Shown: piece by piece, positions 7,259-15,854 of the stretch | Numbering within the stretch: the stretch's first letter is position 1 | How the letters are laid out: every line of letters starts with the position of its first letter | Source: Endozoicomonas sp. NE40 | GTDB taxonomy: Bacteria; Pseudomonadota; Gammaproteobacteria; Pseudomonadales; Endozoicomonadaceae | Length of the DNA: 64,000 bases | Assembly (NCBI RefSeq): GCF_040549045.1 | Contig: NZ_JBEWTB010000001.1 | Span: 234,288 to 298,287, forward strand | Reading direction: 5' to 3' | The notes under the pieces: model-generated | The model's input: only the letters and a program-made list of their open reading frames with translations | Databases searched by the model: none | Told to the model about the DNA's origin: nothing | Program-made: the position numbers and the translations under genes

Positions 7259-7268
7259 TAAACGTTTC
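7259..7268. promoter_or_regulatory. Operator-like site TAAACGTTTC
   Basis: One mismatch from GAAACGTTTC, located about 100 bases before the MoxR start in an AT-rich promoter-like stretch. It might bring the Bat operon under the same LacI-type regulator, or be chance. Confidence 0.4.
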
Positions 7269-7369
7269 TATTGTTGAAGTGTCTCACAGCAAACCTTTCC
7301 CGCAAAAGAAGCGCTGACATCTCACATCACTTGCTTTCACCCGACAGACCAATACAGAGTATTCATTGT

Positions 7370-8350
7370 ATGACAGTCGCTATCAGCCAGCCTGTTGAAG
7401 CTTTGGAAAAAATTGCCATCCTCCGTCAGGAAGTTGGCAAAGTAATCGTCGGTCAGGAAGACCTGGTCGACCGCCTGATTCTGGCCCTGTTGTGTCGGAG
7501 CCATGTTCTGATTGAAGGCATTCCCGGTCTGGCAAAAACCCTGACAGTCAACACCCTGTCCAAAGCCCTCGGGCTCCATTTCAGTCGTATCCAGTTTACA
7601 CCTGACCTTTTGCCGGGCGACGTAACCGGTACCCTGATTTACAACCCGTCCACCGGCGAATTTACCGCAGAGAAAGGCCCGGTTTTTGCCAATATCGTTC
7701 TGGCTGATGAAATCAACCGTTCACCGGCGAAGGTGCAGTCTGCACTGCTGGAGGCGATGCAGGAAAAGCAGGTGACCCTGGGTAAGGAAATCAGTCCGCT
7801 GCCACACCCGTTTCTGGTTCTGGCGACACAGAACCCTGTTGAGCAGGAAGGTACCTACCCACTGCCTGAAGCCCAGGTTGACCGGTTCATGTTCAAACTG
7901 AAAGTTGACTACCCTGCGTTTGACGAAGAGCTGGAAGTAATGCGTCGTATGTCCCGGCCAAAGCAGAACGTTGACGTTAACAGTGTATTGACCAGGGAGG
8001 ATCTGGAAACCCTGACGGCACAAATTGAAAACATTCATATGGCTCCGTCACTGGAAAAATATATTGTGCATCTGATTTCTGCGACCCGTAATCCTGAAGA
8101 GTACGGGCTGGATATTGCAGATCTGGTGCGTTTCGGCGCTTCTCCGCGAGCCACCATTAACCTGGCTCTGGCGGCTCGTGCGGCGGCTGTGATTAATGGT
8201 CGTGACCATGTTCTGCCTGAAGATATCCGCGCCCTGTCTCCGGATATTCTGCGCCACCGGATTGCCTTGAGCTACAAGGCCGAAGCCAGGGGTATGACAT
8301 CCGATGCCCTGATCGAGCAGATTCTCGTGCAAGTAGCCATTCCCAACTGA
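7370..8350 (+). CDS. MoxR-type AAA+ ATPase
   Basis: 326 residues from ATG 7370 (MTVAISQPVEALEKIAI). The longer start at 7271 adds an unconserved 33-residue extension and overlaps the operator-like site. Walker A is GIPGLAKT, Walker B VLADEINRS, sensor 1 LATQNP, and the arginine-finger region EGTYPLPEAQVDRFMFK is typical of MoxR. A C-terminal lid domain ends in SYKAEARGMTSDALI. MoxR ATPases act as chaperones with VWA-domain partners. Here it is the first gene of a seven-gene MoxR-DUF58-Bat operon, two bases before the DUF58 gene. Confidence 0.92.
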   Translation: MTVAISQPVEALEKIAILRQEVGKVIVGQEDLVDRLILALLCRSHVLIEGIPGLAKTLTVNTLSKALGLHFSRIQFTPDLLPGDVTGTLIYNPSTGEFTAEKGPVFANIVLADEINRSPAKVQSALLEAMQEKQVTLGKEISPLPHPFLVLATQNPVEQEGTYPLPEAQVDRFMFKLKVDYPAFDEELEVMRRMSRPKQNVDVNSVLTREDLETLTAQIENIHMAPSLEKYIVHLISATRNPEEYGLDIADLVRFGASPRATINLALAARAAAVINGRDHVLPEDIRALSPDILRHRIALSYKAEARGMTSDALIEQILVQVAIPN

Positions 8351-8351
8351 T

Positions 8352-9242
8352 ATGCATGACCATTTAACCCAGCGACTGCATCAATTGCAGTTGTTCTGCA
8401 AGCACCGGGTTGACCACCTGCTGACAGGGCAATATCGCTCGACTTTCAAAGGTCAGGGACTGGAATTTGATGAGGTCAGAGCGTACAGCCCGGGCGACGA
8501 TGTTCGTACGATTGACTGGAACGTAACGGCTCGTAGTGGCGAAGTGCATATCAAGCGTTTCCATGAAGAGAGGGAAATCAACCTGATTTTAGTGGTCGAT
8601 AATTCGCCCTCATTCGTCTGGTCAAGTACCGACAATAAACGACAGACCGTTGCTGCAAAGCTGTGCGGTCTGTTAGGTATGTCGGCATTAAGCAGTAATG
8701 ACCGGATCGGTTTGCTCAGGTTCAGTGACACAATGGACAGTTTTTTGCCGCCGGCCAGAGGCCGTAACCAGCTTATGCGCTGTTTGTCGTCTGTGCTGGA
8801 AGAGCCAAAAAAGGTTTCTAACACCTGCGTTACAGAGTCGCTGGATCACCTGAACCAGTTACAGCTGAAACGCTCAATCATTGTTGTGATTTCTGATTTC
8901 TTCATGGAAGGCTTTATGGAACATCTTGCCATGCTCAGCCATCACCATGAAGTCATAGCCATTGCTGTTGATGACCCCGGAGAGACATCACTGACCGGTG
9001 GCGGGCTGATGCACCTGCGGGATGCCGAAACCGGAGAGGCCCAATGGCTCGACCTGGCTAACCGCTCTCTGCAAAAAGTATTTAACCGTCGTATGGATAA
9101 ACGTTTAAAAGATCGCGAACAGGCCTTTGCGCAATGGGGAGTGGATCTGGTTGTGCATCATGTGAACGATGACCCGGCGGAAACGCTACTGTCTTTCTTT
9201 CATGCCCGAAAAGAGAGGGTTGAAGGAGCAACCGGTGGCTAA
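8352..9242 (+). CDS. DUF58 / VWA-like protein of the Bat operon
   Basis: 296 residues with the DUF58 hallmarks: YRSTFKGQGLEFDEVRAYSPGDDVRTIDWNVTARSG early (about residues 28-70), then a degenerate VWA fold starting INLILVVDNSPSFVW. The D.S.S metal-site motif is only partly kept (DNSPS). DUF58 proteins are regular MoxR partners in these operons. It starts ATGC at 8352, two bases after the MoxR stop, and the next gene overlaps its end by eight bases, so translation is coupled. It is cytoplasmic or peripheral; no membrane segment is visible. Confidence 0.88.
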   Translation: MHDHLTQRLHQLQLFCKHRVDHLLTGQYRSTFKGQGLEFDEVRAYSPGDDVRTIDWNVTARSGEVHIKRFHEEREINLILVVDNSPSFVWSSTDNKRQTVAAKLCGLLGMSALSSNDRIGLLRFSDTMDSFLPPARGRNQLMRCLSSVLEEPKKVSNTCVTESLDHLNQLQLKRSIIVVISDFFMEGFMEHLAMLSHHHEVIAIAVDDPGETSLTGGGLMHLRDAETGEAQWLDLANRSLQKVFNRRMDKRLKDREQAFAQWGVDLVVHHVNDDPAETLLSFFHARKERVEGATGG

Positions 9243-10059
9243 ATCATTTTATACCACACTGTTTTCATCACTGCTGCTGGCCGGGCTGGCATTCTTCTGG
9301 ATTGAACCGGCCCTGGCTATGGAGGATCAGGTAACGGTATCGCTGGAACCTTTTCCAGACACCATCACGGCGGGGGAGCAAATCGAGCTGGCCCTGACCG
9401 TTCGTTACGATGAATACCTTGAAATTATCTTTGATCCTGAAGCCCAGGAATGGGGCGCAATGGAGTTGTTATCGAGTCAGGTTGCCCCGCTTCACTGGGT
9501 TGACGGCCTGTGGCAATACATCATTTATATGGATGTCACCTTCCTGCTGCCAGGGCAGCACCAGGTACCAGCCTTCAGTGTCGATGTATTCAAAGGCCCG
9601 GATCACTGGCAATTGCACACGCAGCCCGGGACGGTAGGTGTCAGATCAACATTTAATGAGCTGCAGGTTAATGTGCAGAGCATTATAAGACTGGACGAGC
9701 CGGAACAGGCGACAGCTCCCATGGCAAAGGCTACCATCTTCTGGCTGATAACGGCTCTGGCCGGTCTGGTATCCGTCCTCCTGGTCAGGTGCAGAAAGAA
9801 AATACAACAACGGCCTGCCATTCTCCCTTCTGCCGCAGATATTGCCAGACAGGCTCATGCCTCGGGTTTAACAGACTGGGATGGCTTACGGCAGTGGCTA
9901 ATGGTGGCAACAGGGTCTGACCCGACCGGCAAGCTGACCACTGATGAACCCCTGCTGCATCGTTATCAATGGCTCAGGTTCAGTGAAAGCAGCTCACCGG
10001 AAGACGCTGTAGAGCAGTTTGTCGAATACTGTCACCAGTGTCAGGAGAAGTGGGGATGA
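9235..10059 (+). CDS. Membrane protein of the Bat operon (BatD-like N-terminal domain, one TM)
   Basis: 274 residues from a GTG at 9235, chosen because AAGGAG lies about eight bases upstream and it gives a clean signal peptide (AKSFYTTLFSSLLLAGLAFF to PALAMED). The ATG starts at 9169 and 9202 would run through DUF58. The N-terminal ~150 residues are beta-rich (VSLEPFPDTITAGEQIELAL) like a BatD-type extracytoplasmic domain. A transmembrane helix (ATIFWLITALAGLVSVLLV, about residues 162-182) follows, then a short basic and helical cytoplasmic part. Such proteins commonly sit between DUF58 and BatA. Exact family not assigned. It ends in an ATGA overlap with BatA. Confidence 0.75.
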   Translation: MAKSFYTTLFSSLLLAGLAFFWIEPALAMEDQVTVSLEPFPDTITAGEQIELALTVRYDEYLEIIFDPEAQEWGAMELLSSQVAPLHWVDGLWQYIIYMDVTFLLPGQHQVPAFSVDVFKGPDHWQLHTQPGTVGVRSTFNELQVNVQSIIRLDEPEQATAPMAKATIFWLITALAGLVSVLLVRCRKKIQQRPAILPSAADIARQAHASGLTDWDGLRQWLMVATGSDPTGKLTTDEPLLHRYQWLRFSESSSPEDAVEQFVEYCHQCQEKWG

Positions 10060-11069
10060 GCTTTAAATACCCAATGCTGCTGTGGTTGCTGCTAACAATA
10101 CCGCTGCTGGCCGTTTATCTGTGGCGCCGGAATAAACGACAGGGAATTAGTTATTCCCACCTGCCGCTGGTTGAGAACCTGCCGGTCAGCTATCGGCAGA
10201 AATGGATGTGGCTTACAACGGCACTGCCACTGCTGGCGCTGGCTGGCATGATAGTTATCCTGACTCAGCCCTACCGTGAGGTTTCCGAACTGTCGGAACA
10301 GCAGGAAGGCATTGCCATCGCCATCGTACTCGACGTCTCTTCCTCCATGAATATCAGTATGGAGATGAACGGTAAACGCAGCAATCGAATGGCAGTGGCA
10401 AAAGACGTGCTGGAGGCGTTCATTATCGGTGATGATGATCAGCTGAAAGGGCGCAATGCTGACCTGATCTCCCTGATTTCGTTTGCCCGTTACCCCAGGG
10501 TGATAAGCCCTCTGACGGACTCCCACGATGCTCTGGTTGCCATGGCACGTCATGTTCAGCCACCGGTTCGTCTTGATGAAGACGGTACGGCAATAGGCGA
10601 TGCCACGGCCCTGGCTGCTGCCCAGCTCAGGGAATATGAAAAAAGCCAGGGAGAGGATCAGGAAGTCAGGAGCAAGGTCATCATTATGATTACCGATGGT
10701 GAAAACAATGCAGGCCAGTACTCGCCCATGATGGCTGCAGCCCTGGCAGAAGAATGGGGCATTAAGATCTACACCATTTTTATTGGCACCCAACCAGAAG
10801 ACATGCTCGATGATGACAATGAAGAAGTGCGGGTCGACTGGGTACTGAAGGCTATGGCTGAAACGACGGGGGGCGTTTATAAACGCGCGTATGACTATGA
10901 GTCGCTGGTCGCCGGATATCAGGCCATTAACGAGCTGGAAACCTCTAAATTGCAGACCGTTGTCTTTACCGACCGGGTACCTGCCTATCAGCCTTTCGCC
11001 CTGATGGCTCTGCTGTTTCTGATGTTGTCTGTGTTGCTGAGCGCGACCTGGTTAAGGAGGCTGGGATGA
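10056..11069 (+). CDS. batA: BatA-like VWA-domain membrane protein
   Basis: 337 residues from the ATG at 10056, which overlaps the previous TGA and has AGGAG upstream. An N-terminal hydrophobic hairpin (YPMLLWLLLTIPLLAVYLW and LPLLALAGMIVILT) is followed by a von Willebrand A domain. The MIDAS motif is intact (DVSSSMN, with a later T in the DGTAIGDATALAAAQL segment and ITDGENN). A C-terminal membrane helix closes it (ALMALLFLMLSVLLSATWL). BatA proteins are inner-membrane VWA partners of MoxR, first linked to aerotolerance in Bacteroides. The gene is coupled on both sides by ATGA overlaps. Confidence 0.85.
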   Translation: MSFKYPMLLWLLLTIPLLAVYLWRRNKRQGISYSHLPLVENLPVSYRQKWMWLTTALPLLALAGMIVILTQPYREVSELSEQQEGIAIAIVLDVSSSMNISMEMNGKRSNRMAVAKDVLEAFIIGDDDQLKGRNADLISLISFARYPRVISPLTDSHDALVAMARHVQPPVRLDEDGTAIGDATALAAAQLREYEKSQGEDQEVRSKVIIMITDGENNAGQYSPMMAAALAEEWGIKIYTIFIGTQPEDMLDDDNEEVRVDWVLKAMAETTGGVYKRAYDYESLVAGYQAINELETSKLQTVVFTDRVPAYQPFALMALLFLMLSVLLSATWLRRLG

Positions 11070-12748
11070 ACCAACTGACATTACTTGCACCCCAGTGGCT
11101 CTGGCTGCTGGTTTTGGTGCCGGTCTCTTGTTGTCTGGCGTTCTACCAGCACCAGAAAAGCAGGCGTGACCTGAAGAAACTCAGTTCAGCCCTGTCGCTG
11201 CCAACCATTAACCGACGATTCGGGGCGATGCTGCTTGCTATTGCGCTGGTATCCCTGTCTTTATCCCGTCCGGCATGGAACCCCCGGCCTGTGGGAATAC
11301 AGGACCAGGGACGTGACATTGTTTTCCTGCTGGACGTATCCCGGTCCATGCTGGCAGAAGATGCCCGCCCTAACCGTCTGGAAGTGGCCCGGGCCGCTAT
11401 AAAACGAGTGGTTAACCTGCCATCCAACGACCGGTTCGGGCTGGTCGCCTTTGCCGGTGAGGCTTCGATCAGGTCGCCTGTCACCCGGGACCGTGTCTTT
11501 CTGAATACCTTGCTCGATAGCATTGGCCCGGGCAGTGTTGCCACAGGCGGGACCCATATCGGGGATGCCCTGATGATGGTACTTAACAATATGGTCGATG
11601 CTGGCAGTACAGACGACAATGCACCGGAAGCGGTGGATATTATCCTGATCACTGATGGTGAAGATATGGGTGATGAGCCGGTTGAGGCCATGGCGTTGCT
11701 GAACCGGCTGGGCGTTAGATTGATGGTCATTGGCCTGGGTGACAGCCAGTTTGGTGCCAGAATTCCTAACCGCGACGGCACTGGCTGGACACTGGACGAG
11801 GGACGTGAGCACTGGTCCCGACTGGACGACAATCGTCTTCAGTCTCTGGCGCAGCGGGCTGAGCAGGGTATTTACTTCCCGATTGGCACCACCTGGCTGG
11901 ACCTGTCGGCACTGCTCGGTCAGATGCAGGCCATGTGGCCGGCAAACAGCAGGGATCAGGGAGAGGTGATGAAATATGTTGAAGGTTACCCTTACCTGAT
12001 AACCATCGCTATCTCCATGCTGCTGATTTTCCTGATGCAGAAGCCTGCACTGGTGAAGCATTCGGCTGCGCTGTCATGCCTGTTACTGCTGATGGTTAAT
12101 ATGGCACATGCCGACACACCGGAAACCGTACACGACCTGGAACAGCAGGCTGTTGCCCTGACAGAACAGCGAAACTATACAGAGGCAGCCAATACCTATC
12201 GCAGAATGGCAAATCTTGCCGACGACCAGCATACGACGGTGACTGCCAATTACAACCTTGCCACTACGCTGATTTTTCTTGCCAACCAGAGTCTTGACGC
12301 GGCAATGGGGCTTGATTTTATCGACGGCATAGAGGATGAGGGAGAGTTTATTGATCCGGAGGTTTACCTGAGTGAAGCCCGGCATGTACTGCGTGCCATC
12401 CTGCTTACCGATCCGAGCCACGAAGCCAGCCGGAGGAATCTGGAATGGCTGGCCCGGGAACAGTCTGGCATGGATGAAGACCTGGTCAGTACCTTTAAAC
12501 AGGATGAAGAGTTTATCGAGCAGGAGCAGATGCAGGATGCTGAGTCCAACATGCAGGGTGAGGATACTGACGAGGCCGATGAAGGCAGCGGCGATTCCGA
12601 CCAGGAAGGGGAGGACGCCGCAGAGGACGGCCGCGGCAGTCAGGGCGACCCCAATTTCGGTGATCTGGATACGATGTTTAGCGACATGATGGAGTCGACT
12701 CCGTCAGCCAGCCTCTGTCGACATTATGGATCAGGCCCGGACACTTGA
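11066..12748 (+). CDS. batB: BatB-like VWA plus TPR protein, 3' frameshift
   Basis: 560 residues. Two N-terminal membrane segments are followed by a VWA domain with MIDAS DVSRSML and ITDGEDMGDE, a membrane helix (LITIAISMLLIFLM), a second hydrophobic segment, then TPR-like repeats (EQQAVALTEQRNYTEAANTY) and an acidic linker. This is the common BatB/BatC fusion layout. Near the 3' end the coding signal shifts frame. After PSAS (about base 12705) the +1 frame continues sensibly as SVDIMDQARTLEGKLQQLDQ and ends NAVDRDW-stop at 12806, six bases before the next gene. The annotated frame instead ends early in LCRHYGSGPDT. This may be a sequencing error, a recent mutation or a frameshift site. Confidence 0.82.
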   Translation: MNQLTLLAPQWLWLLVLVPVSCCLAFYQHQKSRRDLKKLSSALSLPTINRRFGAMLLAIALVSLSLSRPAWNPRPVGIQDQGRDIVFLLDVSRSMLAEDARPNRLEVARAAIKRVVNLPSNDRFGLVAFAGEASIRSPVTRDRVFLNTLLDSIGPGSVATGGTHIGDALMMVLNNMVDAGSTDDNAPEAVDIILITDGEDMGDEPVEAMALLNRLGVRLMVIGLGDSQFGARIPNRDGTGWTLDEGREHWSRLDDNRLQSLAQRAEQGIYFPIGTTWLDLSALLGQMQAMWPANSRDQGEVMKYVEGYPYLITIAISMLLIFLMQKPALVKHSAALSCLLLLMVNMAHADTPETVHDLEQQAVALTEQRNYTEAANTYRRMANLADDQHTTVTANYNLATTLIFLANQSLDAAMGLDFIDGIEDEGEFIDPEVYLSEARHVLRAILLTDPSHEASRRNLEWLAREQSGMDEDLVSTFKQDEEFIEQEQMQDAESNMQGEDTDEADEGSGDSDQEGEDAAEDGRGSQGDPNFGDLDTMFSDMMESTPSASLCRHYGSGPDT

Positions 12749-12811
12749 GGGCAAACTGCAACAACTGGATCAGCAACGTCAGAATGCTGTTGACCGGGAC
12801 TGGTAATCGTT

Positions 12812-14650
12812 ATGTTTATGAAACGTTTTTTAAAGCAACCGATGGTCGGTCTGCTGTTGCTGCTGGTGCTTCCGGCAGCCTTTGCCAGCAGTGCCGCTAA
12901 TGACTGGCAGCTTGTGCTGGAAAAACCGGAAGGCAAAATGTGGCAGGGACAGTCTGCAGAATTCCTTATTCTTGCCCTGAATCCGCCAGCCGGGAAGATG
13001 GAGCTGGAGATTGCGGACACTGCTGATTTTGCCGTTGCCACGCGGTCGGCGGTGCGACTGGAGCGCAACAATCAGCCTGCCCTGGCTTTTCCTGTGAGGC
13101 TAACCCCGTTGAAAGCCGGTGAGCTGACGTTACCCGTCTTCACCCTGGGCAGTCACCAGACCGGCAGTTCTGAAAGCGTCACCGTTTCCACGCCTGTGGA
13201 AACCGACGATATGAGCATTCATGTCAGCTTCGATACAGACAGCGTTTATCTGGGGCAGACCCTGAGTGTGAATTTTGAATGGATCACCTCTATTCATCCG
13301 AATGCGCTGCAAGCGGTTAACATTCTGCTGCCGGTGTTTGAGCACGCCGACATTCTGCCGGTTGAACCCTGGGATGCTTTTGTCTCATCTGACCAGAACG
13401 CCATCGGCCTGCCGGTTGGCAGCCGTCGTATTATTGCACGCTGGCATCGTATGGGCGGCGATCGCTTCCGCATTCATTTTCATTACAAGGTGCAGCCTCA
13501 GAAGGCAGGTGTTTTTGAACTGCCTCCTGCCCTGTTGCTGGCCAGTGCGGACCCCGTACTGATGAGAAACAGCCCTCAGGATTTCAGGGGCTCACGGCTT
13601 CCTGCTCATTTTGACAACAACTTCTTCCAGGCGGAACGAGGCGTAACCCGTGAGCCCCCTGTTCGGCTGATGACCAGAGCGGAACCTCTGCGATTTGAAG
13701 TTAAGTCTTTACCTTCGGAAGTACCTGAAAACTTTTCAGGCATGATTGGTCGCCCGGACATTATTGTTGCTGCCGAACCGGATGAAGTGCATCAGGGCGA
13801 ACCCATGCAATTACGCTTTGAGATTACGCACCCAGACCCTGAGGTAGCCAGACTGCCCGAACTGCATACGATGACAGCGTTCACCAACAGCTTCGATGTC
13901 CCGGCAGATATCGGGCCGGGAACCTACGAAAATGGTGTAAAAATCGTACGACAGAGTCTGTTTCCGGGAAATGCTGATACAACGGAAATTCCCTCTGTGA
14001 TCTTCAGTTATTTTGACCCGGAAACCGGGCATTTCCACAACTACACCACACCGTCAATTCCCCTGACCGTGATGCCTGTCGAGCGGTTTAACGTCAGTAC
14101 CAGCGCGCTGTCTGACGATATGGAACTGAGAAACCCGGTTAAACCTGACCAGAGTGGCATCTGGTCACATAACTGGTCGCAAGAACTGGTCAGCCAGGCT
14201 CATGAAAAAAACCGGTTCCGGGCGTTATTTCTGTTTGCTTTGCTGGTCTCACCGCCCGGACTGATTGTGTTCGGTGCTCTATCGACTATTCAGGAAAAGT
14301 GGAAAGCCTGTCGTGGCGACAGTGCAATTACACAGCTGTGTGATGAGCTGAAAACAGGCAGTGACCCCCTGGCTCCGCTGAGTGCATACTTTTATCGTCG
14401 TATAGCGCTGCCACCGTCGAAACTCAATAGCCAGGCTCTGGCCGTTGCACTGTCACAGTCGGGTATCAGCGATGCTTTGAATCAGGAGGTCTGTCAGTGG
14501 CTGGATCAATATCAACAGGATTATGCCTCCCGGACTAACGACACTCAGCCTGCATCAGCCCGGCATGAAGCACTTGCCGGTCTGATGCAGCGCCTTGATA
14601 AAGCCCTGCCCGGTGACAGAGTGCCAGCAGCCAAAGGAGTACGGTCATGA
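12812..14650 (+). CDS. batD: BatD-like oxygen tolerance protein
   Basis: 612 residues from ATG 12812 (a second ATG two codons on, 12818, is equally possible). A signal peptide (FLKQPMVGLLLLLVLPAAFA) is followed by several beta-sandwich repeats with BatD-type phrases (VYLGQTLSVNFEW, VHQGEPMQLRFEI). A single transmembrane helix (ALFLFALLVSPPGLIVFGAL, about residues 470-490) precedes a helical cytoplasmic tail. BatD is an extracytoplasmic scaffold-like partner of BatA/BatB. It ends with an ATGA overlap with the next gene. Confidence 0.82.
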   Translation: MFMKRFLKQPMVGLLLLLVLPAAFASSAANDWQLVLEKPEGKMWQGQSAEFLILALNPPAGKMELEIADTADFAVATRSAVRLERNNQPALAFPVRLTPLKAGELTLPVFTLGSHQTGSSESVTVSTPVETDDMSIHVSFDTDSVYLGQTLSVNFEWITSIHPNALQAVNILLPVFEHADILPVEPWDAFVSSDQNAIGLPVGSRRIIARWHRMGGDRFRIHFHYKVQPQKAGVFELPPALLLASADPVLMRNSPQDFRGSRLPAHFDNNFFQAERGVTREPPVRLMTRAEPLRFEVKSLPSEVPENFSGMIGRPDIIVAAEPDEVHQGEPMQLRFEITHPDPEVARLPELHTMTAFTNSFDVPADIGPGTYENGVKIVRQSLFPGNADTTEIPSVIFSYFDPETGHFHNYTTPSIPLTVMPVERFNVSTSALSDDMELRNPVKPDQSGIWSHNWSQELVSQAHEKNRFRALFLFALLVSPPGLIVFGALSTIQEKWKACRGDSAITQLCDELKTGSDPLAPLSAYFYRRIALPPSKLNSQALAVALSQSGISDALNQEVCQWLDQYQQDYASRTNDTQPASARHEALAGLMQRLDKALPGDRVPAAKGVRS

Positions 14651-15447
14651 AACAGTTTTTACTATTCACCCTGATGCTGTTGTCATTGCCTGGTATCAGC
14701 CAGGCAGAAGCCACTGACCTGGATGGCCAGTTGCAGGCATTGAGAAAGGAACACAAGCAGGCATTGCAGTTGAGCCAGAGTTATCCACACAGGGCTCGTA
14801 AAGCCCACACGCTGATGGCGGGTAAACAACGGGCTTTGTGGAATGTTGATGGCATTAACCAGGCGATTCTGGCTTACAACATTGGCAGCAGCTGGTTCCT
14901 TGCAGATCGCTATGGGGAAAGCATTCTCTGGTATCGTCGTGCGGAAGAGCTTGGCTATAACAGTAATGAGCTGACGCACAATCTCAAATACGCCCGTACA
15001 CAGAGGCTCGACAGTTTGCCTGACAGCTTTGGCAACCCATGGCTGGCAACAGCCCACCAGATAGCCAGCTCCGACACCTGGCTGTTTTTCTCCTTAGTCG
15101 TTTATCTGGTGTTCTGGTGGCTGGTGTGGGGCTATATCCGTTCTGACCGAACGGAGAAGAGTCGCATTATCATCGCAGGTAGCATTATGCTGCTGACCAC
15201 TGTGCTGACCGTTTTCAAGATCAACTATACGCCGGCAGTCAGTACAGGAGTCATCACGGCAATGGACGTCACTGCCCGTAAAGGCCCCGGCATAGTCTAT
15301 GCCCCTGCTTTCACCAATCCGCTGAATCAGGGAACCGAGTTTATTTTGCTACAGGAATCGGAGAACTGGCAGGAGGTGCTGTTAAGTAATGGTACAAAAG
15401 CCTGGCTGCCGAAGCGTGCAGCAACTGCGATCAGGAAGGACAGTTAA
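14647..15447 (+). CDS. batE: BatE-like TPR/SH3 membrane protein
   Basis: 266 residues from the ATG overlapping the BatD stop, with AAGGAG upstream. A signal peptide (MKQFLLFTLMLLSLPGISQA) is followed by a helical TPR-like region (AILAYNIGSSWFLADRYGES, then LWYRRAEELG), two membrane helices (TWLFFSLVVYLVFWWLVWGY and IIIAGSIMLLTTVLTVFKI), and a C-terminal bacterial SH3-type domain (AMDVTARKGPGIVYAPAF to EVLLSNGTKAWLPKRAA). That is the usual last member of a Bat operon. A terminator-like hairpin follows within 20 bases. Confidence 0.8.
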   Translation: MKQFLLFTLMLLSLPGISQAEATDLDGQLQALRKEHKQALQLSQSYPHRARKAHTLMAGKQRALWNVDGINQAILAYNIGSSWFLADRYGESILWYRRAEELGYNSNELTHNLKYARTQRLDSLPDSFGNPWLATAHQIASSDTWLFFSLVVYLVFWWLVWGYIRSDRTEKSRIIIAGSIMLLTTVLTVFKINYTPAVSTGVITAMDVTARKGPGIVYAPAFTNPLNQGTEFILLQESENWQEVLLSNGTKAWLPKRAATAIRKDS

Positions 15448-15461
15448 CGTTATGCCATCCT

Positions 15462-15496
15462 CACCCCCGGAACTGTGCATGGGGGTGGGGGAGCTT
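15462..15496 (+). terminator. Terminator-like hairpin after the Bat operon
   Basis: CACCCCC (15462-15468) pairs with GGGGGTG (15481-15487) around a 12-base loop, followed by GGGGAGCTTTT. The stem is very GC-rich, with a short T-run just after. Confidence 0.6.
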
Positions 15497-15854
15497 TTCC
15501 ACATGCTTTCTGAAATACCTTTCTTCACTGCATGTTTATTATTTGTACAAACATCTGTTACCGTATTTGTTGACTTTGCTGATTCGGATTTCAGACTTAT
15601 CAAAGTCGGCTTCTGAGTTGTATTTAAAAATAAGCTGTAGCCATTCGATAATGGCTCTGAGTACTCGTCACTATGGAATCTAATATTTCTGGCTTATCAG
15701 GCAGGTGATATGACGAAAGCTGCAACGCAGTCGCTGTGCATGGAGGCAGGAGCCGTTGCCGGAAGCGCCTGAGCAATGAATCAGAAAATACGATTTTATA
15801 GGGTTGATTGCTTATAAGTCGTTATACGTCAGGGATATATTCAGGGAAAAGAAT
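15497..15854 (+). other. Intergenic leader of the DUF1800 gene
   Basis: About 360 bases with no gene. It contains several short inverted segments around 15700-15770. I checked it for c-di-GMP and other riboswitch cores and recognised none. A promoter for the DUF1800/DUF1501/TatB cluster presumably lies here. Confidence 0.4.

Noticed and set aside
12818..12830. GAAACGTTTT at the start of batD as an operator
   Set aside because: It encodes Met-Lys-Arg-Phe in the signal peptide and lies deep inside a coupled operon; probably chance.
15640..15800. A riboswitch before the DUF1800 gene
   Set aside because: Inverted segments exist, but no c-di-GMP, cobalamin, glycine or TPP core was recognisable by eye.
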